Source of the DNA: Brachynemurus nebulosus
Lineage: Eukaryota > Arthropoda > Insecta > Neuroptera > Myrmeleontidae
Length of the DNA: 64,000 nucleotides
Direction of reading: 5' to 3'
NCBI GenBank assembly: GCA_035578155.1
Contig: JAPWDM010000015.1
Span: 6,364,709-6,428,708 of the forward strand
The notes beneath the pieces were generated by a model that was given only the letters and a program-made list of their open reading frames with translations, was not told the origin of the DNA and searched no databases. The translations under genes and the position numbers were made by a program. Numbering within the stretch: position 1 is the stretch's first letter; the number at the start of each line of letters is the position of its first letter. Positions 53,771 to 64,000 of this stretch are shown here, in pieces.

Positions 53771-54346
53771 ATGAGCAAATACAGTGGAGCACTTTATATG
53801 TACGTGCAGGGGTTAAGGGGTAAACATGGGGAACTTGTTTTGAAAGAATTTTCCATGGTAAAAGATCAGGCAATTTTACATATACTATTAAAATCGCCAT
53901 ACGAGTGGGAAACGTTACCGTATAAATACAAGAAAGCGAATTCGTTTGTTGCAAGAAACATAAATTATATATACTGGATAGATGGAATGCTGGAATATGA
54001 CGAAGGAATTCAATACATCAGAAACGAAATCGAGGACAATCTTGGAATTGGGGAGACGATAATTACAAAAGGGGAAGAAAAGTGTAAATGGTTACTGGAT
54101 TTATTGGGCTGTGAAGCAGTAAATATTGAAAATATTTGCTCAAAAAATGCTTTCGATAAGGAGGAAGAAGAGGCAAAAGTGTGTTTTCGCCATAAACACG
54201 TTGAAGTGAATTGTGCACTGAGAAACGTGCAAATTTATAAAAAAAACATTAGAAAATTTGTAGCTTTAATATTAAAAAAAGTGTGTATCGTATGTTTCTT
54301 ATCGTATATATTTTTTATAATTTTTATTTTTTTATTTATATTTTAA
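53771..54346 (+). CDS. U5 homologue of the second Polinton
   Basis: 191 residues from ATG 53,771 (MSKYSGALYMYVQGLRGKHG). The first about 160 residues match U5 throughout: RGKHGELVLKEFSMVKDQ, LKSPYEWETLPYKYKKANS, NINYIYWIDGMLEYDEG, IITKGEEKCKWLLDLLGC, then HVEVNCALRNVQIYKKN. The last 25 residues are a hydrophobic run (VCFLSYIFFIIFIFLFIF) that U5 lacks and that probably comes from readthrough into AT-rich DNA after loss of the original stop. It is the only right-arm gene of this copy with an uninterrupted homologous region. Confidence 0.75.
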   Translation: MSKYSGALYMYVQGLRGKHGELVLKEFSMVKDQAILHILLKSPYEWETLPYKYKKANSFVARNINYIYWIDGMLEYDEGIQYIRNEIEDNLGIGETIITKGEEKCKWLLDLLGCEAVNIENICSKNAFDKEEEEAKVCFRHKHVEVNCALRNVQIYKKNIRKFVALILKKVCIVCFLSYIFFIIFIFLFIF

Positions 54347-54940
54347 GATAATTTATTAGCGATAATTTTATGTATATATTAGCAATAAGTTTTTCAAATT
54401 ATTATTTTAATGTAATTTTATATAATTTTAGTTTAAAATTAAATATGTTTTAAGTATCTAATTATGTAAGAATAAGTATGTAAATAAAACAATTTTTTTC
54501 TATATAAAAATCTTTCTTATTTTTTCTTGTACCTATTCAATTACAGGTTAATATCCAAACGAGACAAACAGTTATGTGTACAACAAATTCTTCGCGTACG
54601 CATATATAACAAAAACCAGTTTTAAAACGACATACAAAAAAAAAGTTCATTCATTCATTCATTAATTTTTATAAACGACCTAGAGAAAAGATCATTGAAG
54701 ATATACAACTACAAAAAAAATTTCACTTTCATTCAGATTCAAAATTAAACAAGCTCATTAAACATAAACAATTAAAAAAGTTCGCTTTCACTCAAATGTA
54801 AAAATTGGGTGTCAAAAAACTGGGTGAACTTGTGGTGTGGGTGGGAGCGGACTAGGTCAATATAGATTAGCGGATTAACGGGACAATATTGGTCAGTGGG
54901 CTAGGGGTCAATAAACCCATTAGTGCTCGAATCGGCATAG
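54347..54940. other. AT-rich stretch, no gene
   Basis: Contains a TTCATTCATTCATTCATTAA microsatellite near 54,645. A right TIR for the second Polinton would be expected near here but the AGTAGTTGTG-type end is not found. Confidence 0.45.
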
Positions 54941-55352
54941 TCTTACTACTCCTGTTGAATATTTAGAATTCTATCGGTCAGAAGCTGAATGGAATTCCTT
55001 ACCATATGGGTGTCGTGTACACGAAGTAAAAATTAAAGTGACTCCAATTGGATCAAACGTATGTTTTAACACAAATGCATCGAGTACTGTATGGACAAAT
55101 TCTACACAAACAATATTCGGTTATCATTCTGTTGGATTTAATAAGTCTGGTTGGATAAAACCCTTTACAGTAAGCAGTAGAACAAATGAAAACCCAATTA
55201 TATTAACCGGTATTGATAAGGTAAATGTTAAAACCGATTGGGAACGTTTATGGTCGTATGAAAAACCTGATACTTTGTTACCAGTAACTACATCTGTAAT
55301 AAGATCATTGCCGTGGTACACGCTAATACATTACACTGATAGACAAAAATGA
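54941..55352 (+). pseudogene. Endogenous densovirus-like capsid fragment
   Basis: An open frame of about 135 codons, extending upstream of the first usable start codon, contains an EFYRSEAEWNSLPYG segment followed by VHEVKIKVTPIG, then SGWIKPFTVSS. This is the kind of strand-rich core I associate with the structural protein of insect parvoviruses (densoviruses). There is no PLA2 domain, no start codon and no NS gene nearby, so only an internal piece of one gene was captured, probably as an old germline insertion. It ends at a stop at 55,352. Assignment rests on recollection of family pattern rather than alignment. Confidence 0.6.
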
Positions 55353-55529
55353 CCTTAATGAAAGTTAAATGAAATTGAATGGGTTATTTTGTATTTACAA
55401 CTAATTTGTAACTAACCTGCGTTTTTAAAAAATTCAGTCACCCTCAGTTTTTTTGCAACAGCAGCTAATTTTTTCAAAATAATATGGTTAAGAATTATAT
55501 TTAATGATGAAAAATTACTTATATTTTAA

Positions 55530-56320
55530 TTTTATTCAGGATTTTCGGGAATATTTAGCGTTAGGTACATTTCTTTTGAGTGTCCAACAGTAGTCAGCTA
55601 ACATGTTCGCACTCCACTTGCCTCGGGACCGTTTTTCCATGTTAGATATTTGCTGATGGAACCGCTCACCATTTTTGTCGCTAATGGCTCCCAAATTGTG
55701 AGAAAAAGATCCAAACGTAAGTGTAAAAGGTATATTTTGAGCGACATATTGCATCCTATATTCTTGTAAGCTGTTAAGAAGTTGCTAACCAATTCTTTAT
55801 AGTTTTCGGCCCTGTGATTTCTAAGAAAATTATAAACAATATTTCGAAAACATGTCAATGCAGATTTTTCAATCGGATTAAGTTTTTATTTAAACTGTTT
55901 ATCATTCCGTAGGTATCTAATTTGTGGCCCTACAAAATATACCCTTTTTTATTTTAGCATCGCTGATTTTTGGAAATTTCTGTTTTAAGTAACAAAAAGT
56001 ATTTCCATTAATGTCCATAGCTTTAACAAAGTTTTTCAAGTCCGAGTTTAATGTGCAAGGGTGGCATAGGCGGATCCAGGGGGGTGGCTGTGGGTGCTGC
56101 AGCCCCCTTTGACCGAGAATAGGTAACTATTTTTAGTTAAACATACATAAAACTCAGAACACACAATTCCCCAAAATTCCTCCTGGGATTAGAGGCAGCC
56201 CTCCCTTTCAACTGGTTGGATCCGCCTTTGAATGAAGGTAGCAATACATCTTCAGGATTTATTAAAATAGGGTGAGTAACATTTCGTTTACCTAGTATAA
56301 GAGCGTCTCGCTTAGGCTTA
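55530..56320 (-). pseudogene. Relic of a widespread arthropod repeat ORF
   Basis: Leftward, pieces in different frames show NVTHPILINPEDVLLP (right of the MITE), PPLHIKLGL, NFVKAMDINGNTFCYLKQ, FPKISDAKIKKGIF, FLRNHRAENYKELVSNFL, GAISDKNGERFHQQISNMEK and MLADYCWTLKRNVPNAKYSR. This order is familiar from a repeat-associated protein seen in many insects, whose function I cannot name. At least three frame changes and a MITE insertion show it is dead. Confidence 0.6.
56068..56227. mobile_element. 160-bp MITE inside the relic ORF
   Basis: The left end AGGCGGATCCAGGGGGGTGG and the right end TTGGATCCGCCT are inverted copies over about 11 bp. The insert interrupts the relic ORF between its DVLLP and PPLHIKL parts. 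Inside is a GCTGCAGCCCCC tract. It is likely a hAT-type miniature element; the target duplication is not clear. Confidence 0.6.
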
Positions 56321-56417
56321 GGTCAGTAAGCAAAATTCGTGTAATCAGTTTTGTTTAACAGAAACTGAGGGTGATTGAATAAAACTAAGTATAAGGTTTA
56401 TTTGTTGGTAGGTAGTA

Positions 56418-57672
56418 GTGTTTAAAAAAGCGATTCGAATTCGTTTAACAAAATCACTGTTTACCAGTGTTATCGACTTTGCCATTAACGTCATCTCGGC
56501 ACGACAAGCTACATACTTACATCCAGTGAACAAAAATATGTGCATGGAAATGCATCAGAAGCGTTCTTTAAGTGCGTTTTATGGAAAGTACATAGACCAT
56601 CTAGTAATAAATGGTACAACTTACGCTACGGTATTAATGGCTGGAAAAATGAACGGCGAAGGTACAAGTTACGAAAGTAGCTATGAAGATCACAAAGGCA
56701 CTTGGAACGACGTGGTAGTCCAAGCATCAGTGGAAATAACCCTGAATGAGCAATATGTCGCAGCCAACATCCTGGAAAATACTACTATTCTACCTAGTGG
56801 TATAAGATGTGCTTATAAAGACAAACACTGTGTGGATAATACGTACGGAGATTCTTACTGGGAGCTTGTGGACAATTTTCAGTGTTCAACTACAAAATAT
56901 AATAATTTATGAGGGTGTAGCTACCAAGTTAACACCATGAAACGTTTCCTTTGATACGTACGACTCAATAATCTATTCCGTGGATACAGACGAAACCGTA
57001 TTTGCAATGCCAGTTTTACGTCCTACAACCATATGTGGACAGGCAGTGCCACAAGTGCTAGAACCACAAGTGCTAGAAACATATAACCAACAAGATTGGA
57101 TATATAAAAGTCCACGAAATTTATTCAAGGGACGCCTATACTCTCAGCAAGATATGGAAGCTTTTCAGAAACACCTTATATTACCCACGGAGTAACAAGT
57201 GGTAAATTCAATCTTATCAAGAGGAAAGATCGGCTTGACTACGAATATGCAGGGTACGAATTTAAACAATCTAATCGACGCAGCTACAGTCAAAATGTGG
57301 CTATCTAAATCATGGAGTTCATTATGGGAATGGTTTACTACGTTGGGTACTGTAACTGCTGGTTTTATGGGAATATATATGGTTATCAAATTCGTGAAAT
57401 TTATCATCGATACTATAATCCATGGAACAATGTTATACGAACCTTTTGGTTGGAACCTACATCTAACGGCGGCCCTTTTTGACAGTTTAACCATGTATTG
57501 TCTACACAGACGACACCGAAACTTGGCAAAGGACAACAAGAAAACAGAAGAGGAACCAGAACTCGTTGAAGCAGTGACGACATCAGTGTCCGCACCGTCC
57601 ATACCCTCTCCAGAGCCTAAACAGCTGTATCCGACTCTTAGTGGTGAGTTAGCCGACAACAAGGCATGGTAG
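56418..57672 (+). pseudogene. Endogenous chuvirus-like glycoprotein pseudogene
   Basis: The first frame (56,418-56,912) has the cysteine-bearing ectodomain pattern: VINGTTYATVLMAG, a DVVVQASVEITLNEQY segment, and CAYKDKHCVDNTYGDSYWE. After a frame change near 56,905 the second frame runs to 57,672 with a TGA near 56,937 and a TAA at 57,193-57,195. It ends with a membrane anchor (GTVTAGFMGIYMVIKFVKF, then a short cytoplasmic tail with HRRHRNLAKDNKK). This layout resembles glycoproteins of chuvirus-like negative-strand viruses, which some insect LTR elements have also acquired. No polymerase or LTR is adjacent. At least three lesions; the N-terminal signal peptide is not visible. Confidence 0.65.
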
Positions 57673-58887
57673 CGCGGTTAAACTCAGTAAATTTAAGAAA
57701 TTTAATTTAAAAAAAATTTATTAACTGGAAACATGTAGTTCAAGGAGGAGAAGGGGAAATGAAAGCAAATGTAATTGCATTATTTTCCTTTTATTTATTT
57801 CAAAACGCGCAAACTTATACATATCAATACGAAAAAAAAACGAATAAACAAATAAATAAAATAAAATACTTACACCATATAAATTTTGATAAAATTAGTT
57901 TCTAGTTACGCATGTAATTGTTTTATTTGTTTTCTTTTCTACCTCCCCTACTTAATGTATTACCTTTAAGATACTGAGATATTCATTTAAATTTTGGAAA
58001 AAAACTATTCAAAATTGCTTGTTGTTAGTTAATGTCAGTCAGAAATATATTTTTGATTATGCTCTAATTAAGTTAGAATAAATTGTTCCATTGCACTAAT
58101 TGTTCACAAATTGTTCCATTGCACTAATCTCAATGGTCAAAAAAAAAATTTTCCAAAGGCACATATGATTATATGAATTATATAGATGTACCTACGCCTA
58201 TACAAAAGCAAGCAGAAAATCTTAAAAAATAAATAGTAAAGTCATTAAAATGTAATGAAATGAAACGAAATTAAAATATTGATTACGGATGATGAGATAA
58301 TCATGTACTTCTGGTGAAGGTAGAATCGATCAAGGTCAAATCATTTGGTTAACAAAAAAAAAGCGTTCAGCCACTTTAATATATGATAGTTATGTTGAAA
58401 CCAGCCGTGTGGGTGCCCACTGCGGCCTTCAGCTGCAGCCACTCTAAGGGGTTTTAACTTGCCAAAATATGATATAAATACAAAAGTGTTACAGGATAAC
58501 CATTGGGAGGGAACTATTTTTCAAAATTGTCGTTTCGATCACGTGTTTTCAGAATTCATGGTTTCGGCTCAGAGAGCATTAACGTTAAGATGGAACGTGA
58601 CACAGTTTAGGGCAAAGACCATCTAATTTAAGAGGCTTGAGCAACCTCGAAAATCTAAACATTTTTATGTATAATAGTGAACAAAATATAATAATAATAA
58701 ACTGTACTCATTAGAAAAGTCGTAAAACTTAAGAGCATTAATTATAAGCATAATTATTTCTTTTTTTTTTCTTTAAAAAAAAAGAAAGAAAGAAAGAATT
58801 AATAGTACAATGTTGAGTTAGGGTAAGGGTTGAATTGAAGAAATGACATAGAATAAGTAAATATACGTCTATTAAATCTAAGAAAAA
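57673..58887. other. AT-rich stretch, no gene
   Basis: Holds a short tandem pair (AATTGTTCCATTGCACTAAT twice near 58,080-58,130), a GC-rich patch near 58,410-58,450 (GTGGGTGCCCACTGCGGCCT) and homopolymers near 58,760-58,790. No coding motif. Confidence 0.45.
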
Positions 58888-59826
58888 CAGGGAATTAGAG
58901 GTACTGCTAACGATCTTATTAGATCGTACCTAACTAATAGGGAATTTTATGTTGAGATAAATGGCCATAATTCGAAGTGTAAATGTATCAGTGTAGGTGT
59001 ACCACAAGGTAGCACACTTGGACCACTGCTGTTTAACTGTTATGTAAACGATTTATTAGAAAATGTTACGGTAGGAAAAGTAATAATGTATGCTGATGAC
59101 GTTACATTCTTAATTAGTGCAAGTAATTCTGATGAAGTTAATTTATTGGCGAGTCAGACATTACAAACATTTCAATCCTGGTGTTATAAGAATCAATTAA
59201 TTATAAATCTAGAAAAAACTAATTTAATTTGTTTTAAACTGCGTCCAGACCATACTATAATTTCTCTAGAAACTAATATTACTAAAAATATTTTATTGTC
59301 AGTGACAGAAACAAAATTCTTAGGTGTTATGATAGATTGTAACTTAAAATTTAATGAACAGATAAATAATATCTGTAAAAAATTAAATAAAATTTGTTTC
59401 CAAATTAGAATTTTAAGACAGTATTTAGACAAGGAACAATTAATAGCGTTTTACTACGCTCATGTCTACTCCACTATTAAGTATGGAATACTTATGTGGG
59501 GAAGAAGCTATGAAGCAAATAGAATCTTTATTCTACAAAAGAAAATAATAAGGACCATATCTAAAGTAAATAGCAGAAGTTCCTGTAAAAGTTTATTCAA
59601 AAACAACAAAATATTAACATACTGGGGAATTTATACATTAGAATTAGTCGTATATATGAAACAAAAAGAATTTTTCACTTGTCAAACGGATAAAATCCAT
59701 TATACAAGATTGAATATGCTGTATAATTTTACACACAGAACAAGTTTCTATGAAAGAACTCCGGTATACAGTGGTTATAAAATAATGTTTAAATTACCAA
59801 ATGAACTACAAAATATAAATAGTTAA
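58888..59826 (+). pseudogene. LINE reverse transcriptase, C-terminal part
   Basis: The frame enters at LIRSYLTNREFYVEINGHN, then CISVGVPQGSTLGPLLFNCY and the catalytic YADDVTFLIS box near 59,088, followed by the thumb region (ETKFLGVMIDCNLKFNEQIN, KYGILMWGRS). It has no start codon of its own because the insert is 5' truncated. The frame ends at 59,826, and a short coding continuation in another frame follows, so a small frameshift is present near the C terminus. Confidence 0.88.
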
Positions 59827-60030
59827 GTTCAAAAAAATGTTAAAGGAATATTTAATAAATTGTACACCATATGATATTAATGAATTAATCTGATAATTAG
59901 ATGGAAAGATATTATATATAATTCTTAGATATGTATATTCTTTGTTATGTTATAGTCTATTTGATATGACACTTTTGTAAACTTTTTGTAAAAAGTCAAA
60001 TACAAATAAACATTTATTATTATTATTATT
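58888..60030 (+). mobile_element. 5'-truncated non-LTR retrotransposon (jockey-like)
   Basis: Starts abruptly inside a reverse transcriptase near 58,888. The 3' end carries an (ATT)n tract, TTATTATTATTATTATTA near 60,013-60,030, the usual tail of jockey-type LINEs. Open frame in the first 940 bp, no 5' part, no endonuclease. Confidence 0.8.
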
Positions 60031-60056
60031 AAGGAGACAAAATTAGATACCGTGAA

Positions 60057-60059
<3 letters not shown>

Positions 60060-60133
<74 letters not shown>
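60060..60133. repeat. TA microsatellite
   Basis: About 74 bp of perfect AT/TA repeat, 30 bp after the LINE tail. Confidence 0.95.
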
Positions 60134-60134
<1 letters not shown>

Positions 60135-60516
60135 CATAATTAATAGTAAAATTTTATTATTTATTTTGATAGCAGGGGTGAGTTAAGAGTTTCCTAGGGT
60201 TAAGAGTTTGATATACACATTAATATAATTACTTGTACTGTAGAATTAAATAACTGAATGAGCTTAAAAAAATAAAATAGAATAAAAATTATATAGTTAT
60301 AGTTATAAAAAAGAAAAAAATTATAGAGAAAATTATTTTTGCATTGATAACTAAACAACTATGCGTAGCACATGATCATTAGTGGATTATTTAACGAATA
60401 AGTACTGGATTTCTTTTAGTTGATTTCTTTATTAAAAAAAAATATACATATATTTAACAATAAAAGAATTTATGATTCCTATAACAAGATTTATCATTCA
60501 CCAAGTTTAATACATA

Positions 60517-62199
60517 CAGTGGCGGACATTTAAATAGGGACATACATTCCTAGTTTACCAACACTAAAAAGAATGTGATACAGAAACGAAAATATTATTC
60601 ATATATTAATGCACTCTACTATCAAATTATACCCAATATGTTTAATTTATATATTTTAAGAGTCTATGTTGATTCATTAAAAGATAAGCAAAAACACTTG
60701 AACTTGATGTATCAGCACTATACAAGTTTGTTTATTTTAGCGGACACTTAAATAGGGACATGTATATCTTTGGTCTGTATGGGATCAGAAATATTTTAGT
60801 GACAAACGATTGTGTTCAGTGAACATTGTTGTGATTTGTACTGAGTGTAGGAAAGCTTACAGTGACATTAAAGATTTTGTAAAATACTTTTAATTAAGTT
60901 ATTCAATCATTATGGGACGTGGTAAGCATTGTGATGAAAAAATGCGTGAGCAAATAGTGAATCTGAAAAATGATAAACAATGGTCGATCAGAAAAATTGC
61001 GGATCACTTACAAATTTCCAAAAATATGGTATTTAATGCCTTAAAATATTTCAAAACCTACGAAACATATAAAAATGTTCAAGTCCGGCACCGTAGCAGA
61101 AAAACCACCCCACGTATTGACCGTAAAATCATACGGTTATCAAAAGCCGATCCATTAAAGACGGCAGTGGACATTCATAAAGAAATCATACAAGAGCCTG
61201 GAGTTGATATTACTGTGCGAACTGTACGCCGAAGGTTAGTGGAAGCAGGACTTCATGGAAGAATTGCGAGGCGAAAACCTTTAATTAATAAAAAAAATCG
61301 AAAAAATCGAGTCACATTTGCAAAATCCCATTTAAATTGGAATTTATCACAATGGAAGCATGTATTATTTAGCGATGAATGTAAATTCAATAGACTGGGG
61401 TCAGATGGCCGACGTTATGTTCGTCGATTTATCAACGAAGCCTTCAATCCAATGTACACCATTAAAACAGTTAAAGGGGCTGGAGGTAGTATAATGATGT
61501 GGGGTTGCATGTCATGGAAAGGAGTAGGCCCAATTCATCGGATTGAAGGAATAATGGATCAGCATGTCTATACTGACATCTTAACCAAGATTATGTTACC
61601 GTATGCGGAAGATTCATTGTCTGTTTTATGGAAATTCCAGCAAGACAATGATCCAAAGCATACCGCTGTCAGCGTAACAAAGTGGTTAAAGCGAAACAGG
61701 GTTGATTTGCTGCCTTGGCCGTCGTGTAGCCCAGATCTAAATCCAATTGAAAATCTCTGGCGAGATGTAAAAAGAGATTTACAGGGTCAGCAAATAAAAA
61801 ATTTAAAAGAACTTGAAAAAAAAGTAAAAGACGCTTGGTATAGTATTCCAAATTCAAGATGTCAGCATTTAGTGGAATCTATGCCTAAACGATGTGTTGC
61901 TGTGATAAAAGCAAAAGGATACCCGACAAAATATTAGGTTTATGTTTAGTGCTTAGTTATTTTAGTGACTTAAAAACTTGTGTCCCTATTTAATTGTCCG
62001 CTTACTTAATTCTAAAAATGGTATATATTTAATTTTCTATGTAAGTATTTTAATTTTATTTATAATTACTATGCTTTTCATTACACTTTTATGTACATTG
62101 TATGTTGTAAAAATATTATACGAAAACAAACACGGCTTTCAATTTTGCACACGTTTTTTCTGATAATTTATTTTGTCCCTATTTAAATGTCCGCCACTG
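60517..62199. mobile_element. Complete Tc1-type transposon with IR/DR ends
   Basis: The left tip CAGTGGCGGACATTTAAATA and the right tip TATTTAAATGTCCGCCACTG are perfect inverses, both flanked by TA (60,515-60,516 and 62,200-62,201). A second, diverged copy lies inside each end: AGCGGACACTTAAATAGGGA at about 60,739 and TCCCTATTTAATTGTCCGCT at about 61,983. This inverted repeat/direct repeat layout is known from several Tc1-family elements. Length 1,683 bp; the single transposase gene is open. Confidence 0.96.
60912..61937 (+). CDS. Tc1-family transposase, intact (341 aa)
   Basis: Starts MGRGKHCDEKMREQIVNLKN. Residues 1-115 form the two-part helix-turn-helix DNA-binding region with a basic hook between (RHRSRKTTPRI, about 59-69). 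The catalytic domain has Asp155 (LFSDECKFN), Asp245 (FQQDNDPKHT) and Glu280 (SPDLNPIENLW), spaced 34 residues: a DD34E triad. Length fits Tc1 transposases (about 340). No stop, frameshift or missing key residue is seen, and a complete set of ends flanks the gene, so the element may be active or recently active. Confidence 0.96.
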   Translation: MGRGKHCDEKMREQIVNLKNDKQWSIRKIADHLQISKNMVFNALKYFKTYETYKNVQVRHRSRKTTPRIDRKIIRLSKADPLKTAVDIHKEIIQEPGVDITVRTVRRRLVEAGLHGRIARRKPLINKKNRKNRVTFAKSHLNWNLSQWKHVLFSDECKFNRLGSDGRRYVRRFINEAFNPMYTIKTVKGAGGSIMMWGCMSWKGVGPIHRIEGIMDQHVYTDILTKIMLPYAEDSLSVLWKFQQDNDPKHTAVSVTKWLKRNRVDLLPWPSCSPDLNPIENLWRDVKRDLQGQQIKNLKELEKKVKDAWYSIPNSRCQHLVESMPKRCVAVIKAKGYPTKY

Positions 62200-62201
62200 T
62201 A

Positions 62202-62775
62202 CATTACTAATTGCTTAGTATCACTTTCGTACAATGTGATTAAAGTTGTAAGAAAATATTAAAAAAAAAAGAATGTAGTTATAAAATTTAAAAAAAAAAA
62301 AAATTGTCAAGTTACAAATATTGTTGTAAATGAATCTAATGATGAATATCGAAGAAAATTTACTGTTTTTATGGTGGAACACTGAAAGCAGGTTTTTAGT
62401 CAACATAGCTCATAATAGTACTTTGAACTCCTTCCTTTTGGATCTTACTTGAATTTGTATGCCACGTTAGACTAAAGTAAAGAATTGTTAGAAGAAAGAG
62501 ACTTAATTGCGGTATTGCTGTATGGCTGAAAGCTTGCTTAATGAAAACTAGTGATGTTCTGTTTATGTGACCTTAAGAATTATAGATTTACAAAGATTTT
62601 ATAAAACGAAACTTCTATTTGGGAATGTTTATATTGATAGCTAACGATTATTGTAAATTGGGGTAAATTGGCACACTAAACTCAGAATAGAATTTAAGGA
62701 GGAAGTAATTAATTGGTCGAAAGTTGGCCCGAATCTGCCGTTTCTGGCCACCTTTCTGATTTTAGGGCCGAGGGA
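62202..62775. other. AT-rich stretch, no gene
   Basis: No coding motif or repeat structure recognised between the Tc1 element and LTR-like repeat B. Confidence 0.4.
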
Positions 62776-64000
62776 TGTGATGAATCACCCTATAATAAAC
62801 ACCCTATACCATGTGAATTTTTTGAGAGTTGTCATTTTTATTACAGTCCAATTTGTATGACAGAAATGGTATTGGAAAAGGTTCTTTTCTTGGAGGTAAT
62901 GTAACCAACCAGAACACTACCGATTGAAATAGCCTCAAATACATATGCATATTTTTACCGTCTAATTGATAAATTAAAGAAAAATTCAAAAATTCAACTT
63001 GGGTAAAAAAAAATTTTTTTGCTCATTTATGTTGTTAATTAATACACTAAATCAGTTTTATCGAAAAATTAATATATAGTCTCATTTAAAAATCTATAAG
63101 TTTGTATCATAGCGCGAAAACCATAAGAACTATAAAGCTCCTGACTATAGTAATCAGTTGCCCCCATCGATATCTAAAACTCTTATTTGAACAATTTTTC
63201 GATTAAGTCAACGATTTGGCTGTAATAAAAATGGAAGCCCTCAAAAAACTCACACTGTATATGGCAAATTGTAAAAAAAAAACTGCTTACCGAGAAATAA
63301 AATTATAAATCGCTCATCTCAACATTATAAGACGAGATCATCGTTAAAGAAATTTCTAGAAGAAATGAACGTAGAAAAACGCGACGGTCGCGAGGAAGCG
63401 GGAATGATCGATATCAATCACAGACGCTAATCAATCAAGCGTAGTTGGTTGTTGAAATTAGGGCGTCAACCGAGTAACAAGTAACAAAAAAAGTTAATAG
63501 TGAATTTTTTTTAAACGGTGATTGTGAATTGTTTTAGTGTGCCAAATTTCGCCAAAAAATAAAATTGTAAGTAATCTTCTGGTTTTTTTTTTTCTTTTAA
63601 TCTTTAATAAAATAGTTAGTATTGAATTTGGAAATATTTACTGGAATTTTTTTTTACCAATTATAATATCAATTTCTATTGTTTTTTGAAAATACCTTAG
63701 TTGTGAACTGAAATTTATGTAACCAATATTGTAAAATAAGGTTCAAGTGATTCGTGAATTGTAAATAAAATTTTAGTTTATTGGATTACCAAGGGTTTTA
63801 TTGTTTTTTCTTTATATTTATGCCCTACCGTAGAGTGATCTAAAGCTTTCCACGTTTAACCTCGCTAGCTAATTCACCCTCCGGCAACCAACCATCCTCC
63901 GTTCTGCCTTGTCCCCCGAACATCTGAGGAACTAATTAATTTGGTGGATTCAATTTCCACCTGGTGGCAGCCTACCTCCAATCACTTAAGGAGGTTGGTC
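62776..64000 (+). mobile_element. LTR-like repeat B with leader, copy 2 (runs off the window)
   Basis: Begins TGTGATGAATCACCCTATAA. From about 63,256 it matches 43,608 onward at high identity through CGACGGTCGCGAGGAAGCGG to the TGGTGGCAGCCTACCTCC at the end. About 435 bp (62,815-63,255) are present here but not in copy 1; the edges share CACCCTATA / CACACTGTATATGG, so copy 1 may carry a deletion or copy 2 an insert. The window stops inside the leader. Confidence 0.7.

Larger units (their letters stand above)
46431..54260. mobile_element. Second, decayed Polinton of the same lineage
   Basis: Carries, in the same order and orientation as the complete copy, polB exon 1, U1, U2, U4 and U5 homologues, interrupted by a 3.44-kb DNA transposon. 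The left part (rest of polB, virion genes) is cut off by gypsy element C, U3 is deleted, and no TIR is found. Protein similarity is moderate and lesions are many, so this is an older insertion or a different subfamily. Confidence 0.88.

Noticed and set aside
54267..54346. C-terminal membrane segment of the U5 homologue
   Set aside because: Absent from U5 and made of AT-rich codons directly after the conserved end; more likely readthrough than a real anchor.
55598..55858. Two frames of the relic repeat ORF as separate genes
   Set aside because: They are parts of one degraded leftward reading frame broken by frameshifts.

Overview
The window is AT-rich, intron-bearing, repeat-dense DNA with no recognisable host gene. 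The element families (Polinton/Maverick, PIF/Harbinger, Ty3/gypsy, Tc1, a jockey-like LINE, fossil densovirus and chuvirus-like inserts) point to an arthropod genome, most likely an insect. The order cannot be fixed from the sequence. Almost everything that can be explained is mobile DNA, often nested.

Layout. 1-3.8 kb: unassigned AT-rich DNA with two fold-back hairpins. 3.9-5.1 kb: half of a Harbinger element (MADF gene plus DDE transposase), cut by a gypsy LTR with leader (5.2-6.3 kb) and TA microsatellites. 7,214-10,197: a complete Harbinger element with terminal inverted repeats (TIRs) and a TTA duplication, its genes slightly decayed. 10.2-15.4 kb: AT-rich DNA, a 71-bp satellite and an integrase relic.

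15,394-32,818 is the centrepiece: a full-length 17,425-bp Polinton (adintovirus-like) with 286-bp TIRs starting AGTAGTTGTG and a 6-bp target duplication TGGGTC. A leftward block encodes a PLA2-domain virion protein, an adenain-type protease, a penton-like protein, a 55-aa basic core-like peptide and the major capsid protein. A rightward block encodes the packaging ATPase and a conserved Polinton protein broken by a frameshift. Then come a leftward two-exon protein-primed DNA polymerase B, an unknown gene overlapping it by ATGA, and a right arm of unknown genes. Replication, packaging and capsid functions are present, but the integrase survives only as its C-terminal chromodomain tail.

32.8-36.6 kb: AT-rich flank plus a 1.55-kb TIR element. 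36.8-43.3 kb: a Ty3/gypsy element with gag, pol and one LTR, broken by several frameshifts and stops. 43.6-46.4 kb: pieces of two more LTR elements. 46.4-54.3 kb: a second, decayed Polinton of the same lineage, carrying homologues in the same order of four unknown right-arm genes, and split by a 3.44-kb cut-and-paste transposon (48,331-51,770).

54.9-57.7 kb: two virus-derived fossils, a densovirus-like capsid fragment and a chuvirus-like glycoprotein pseudogene, separated by a relic repeat ORF and a MITE. 58.9-59.9 kb: a 5'-truncated LINE. 60,517-62,199: a complete Tc1 element with an intact 341-aa transposase. The window ends in a second copy of the 43.6-kb LTR-like repeat.

The least described content is the right-arm gene set shared by the two Polintons: an unknown protein overlapping PolB, three further unknown proteins, and, in the intact copy only, a coiled-coil gene and a four-exon mini-gene.
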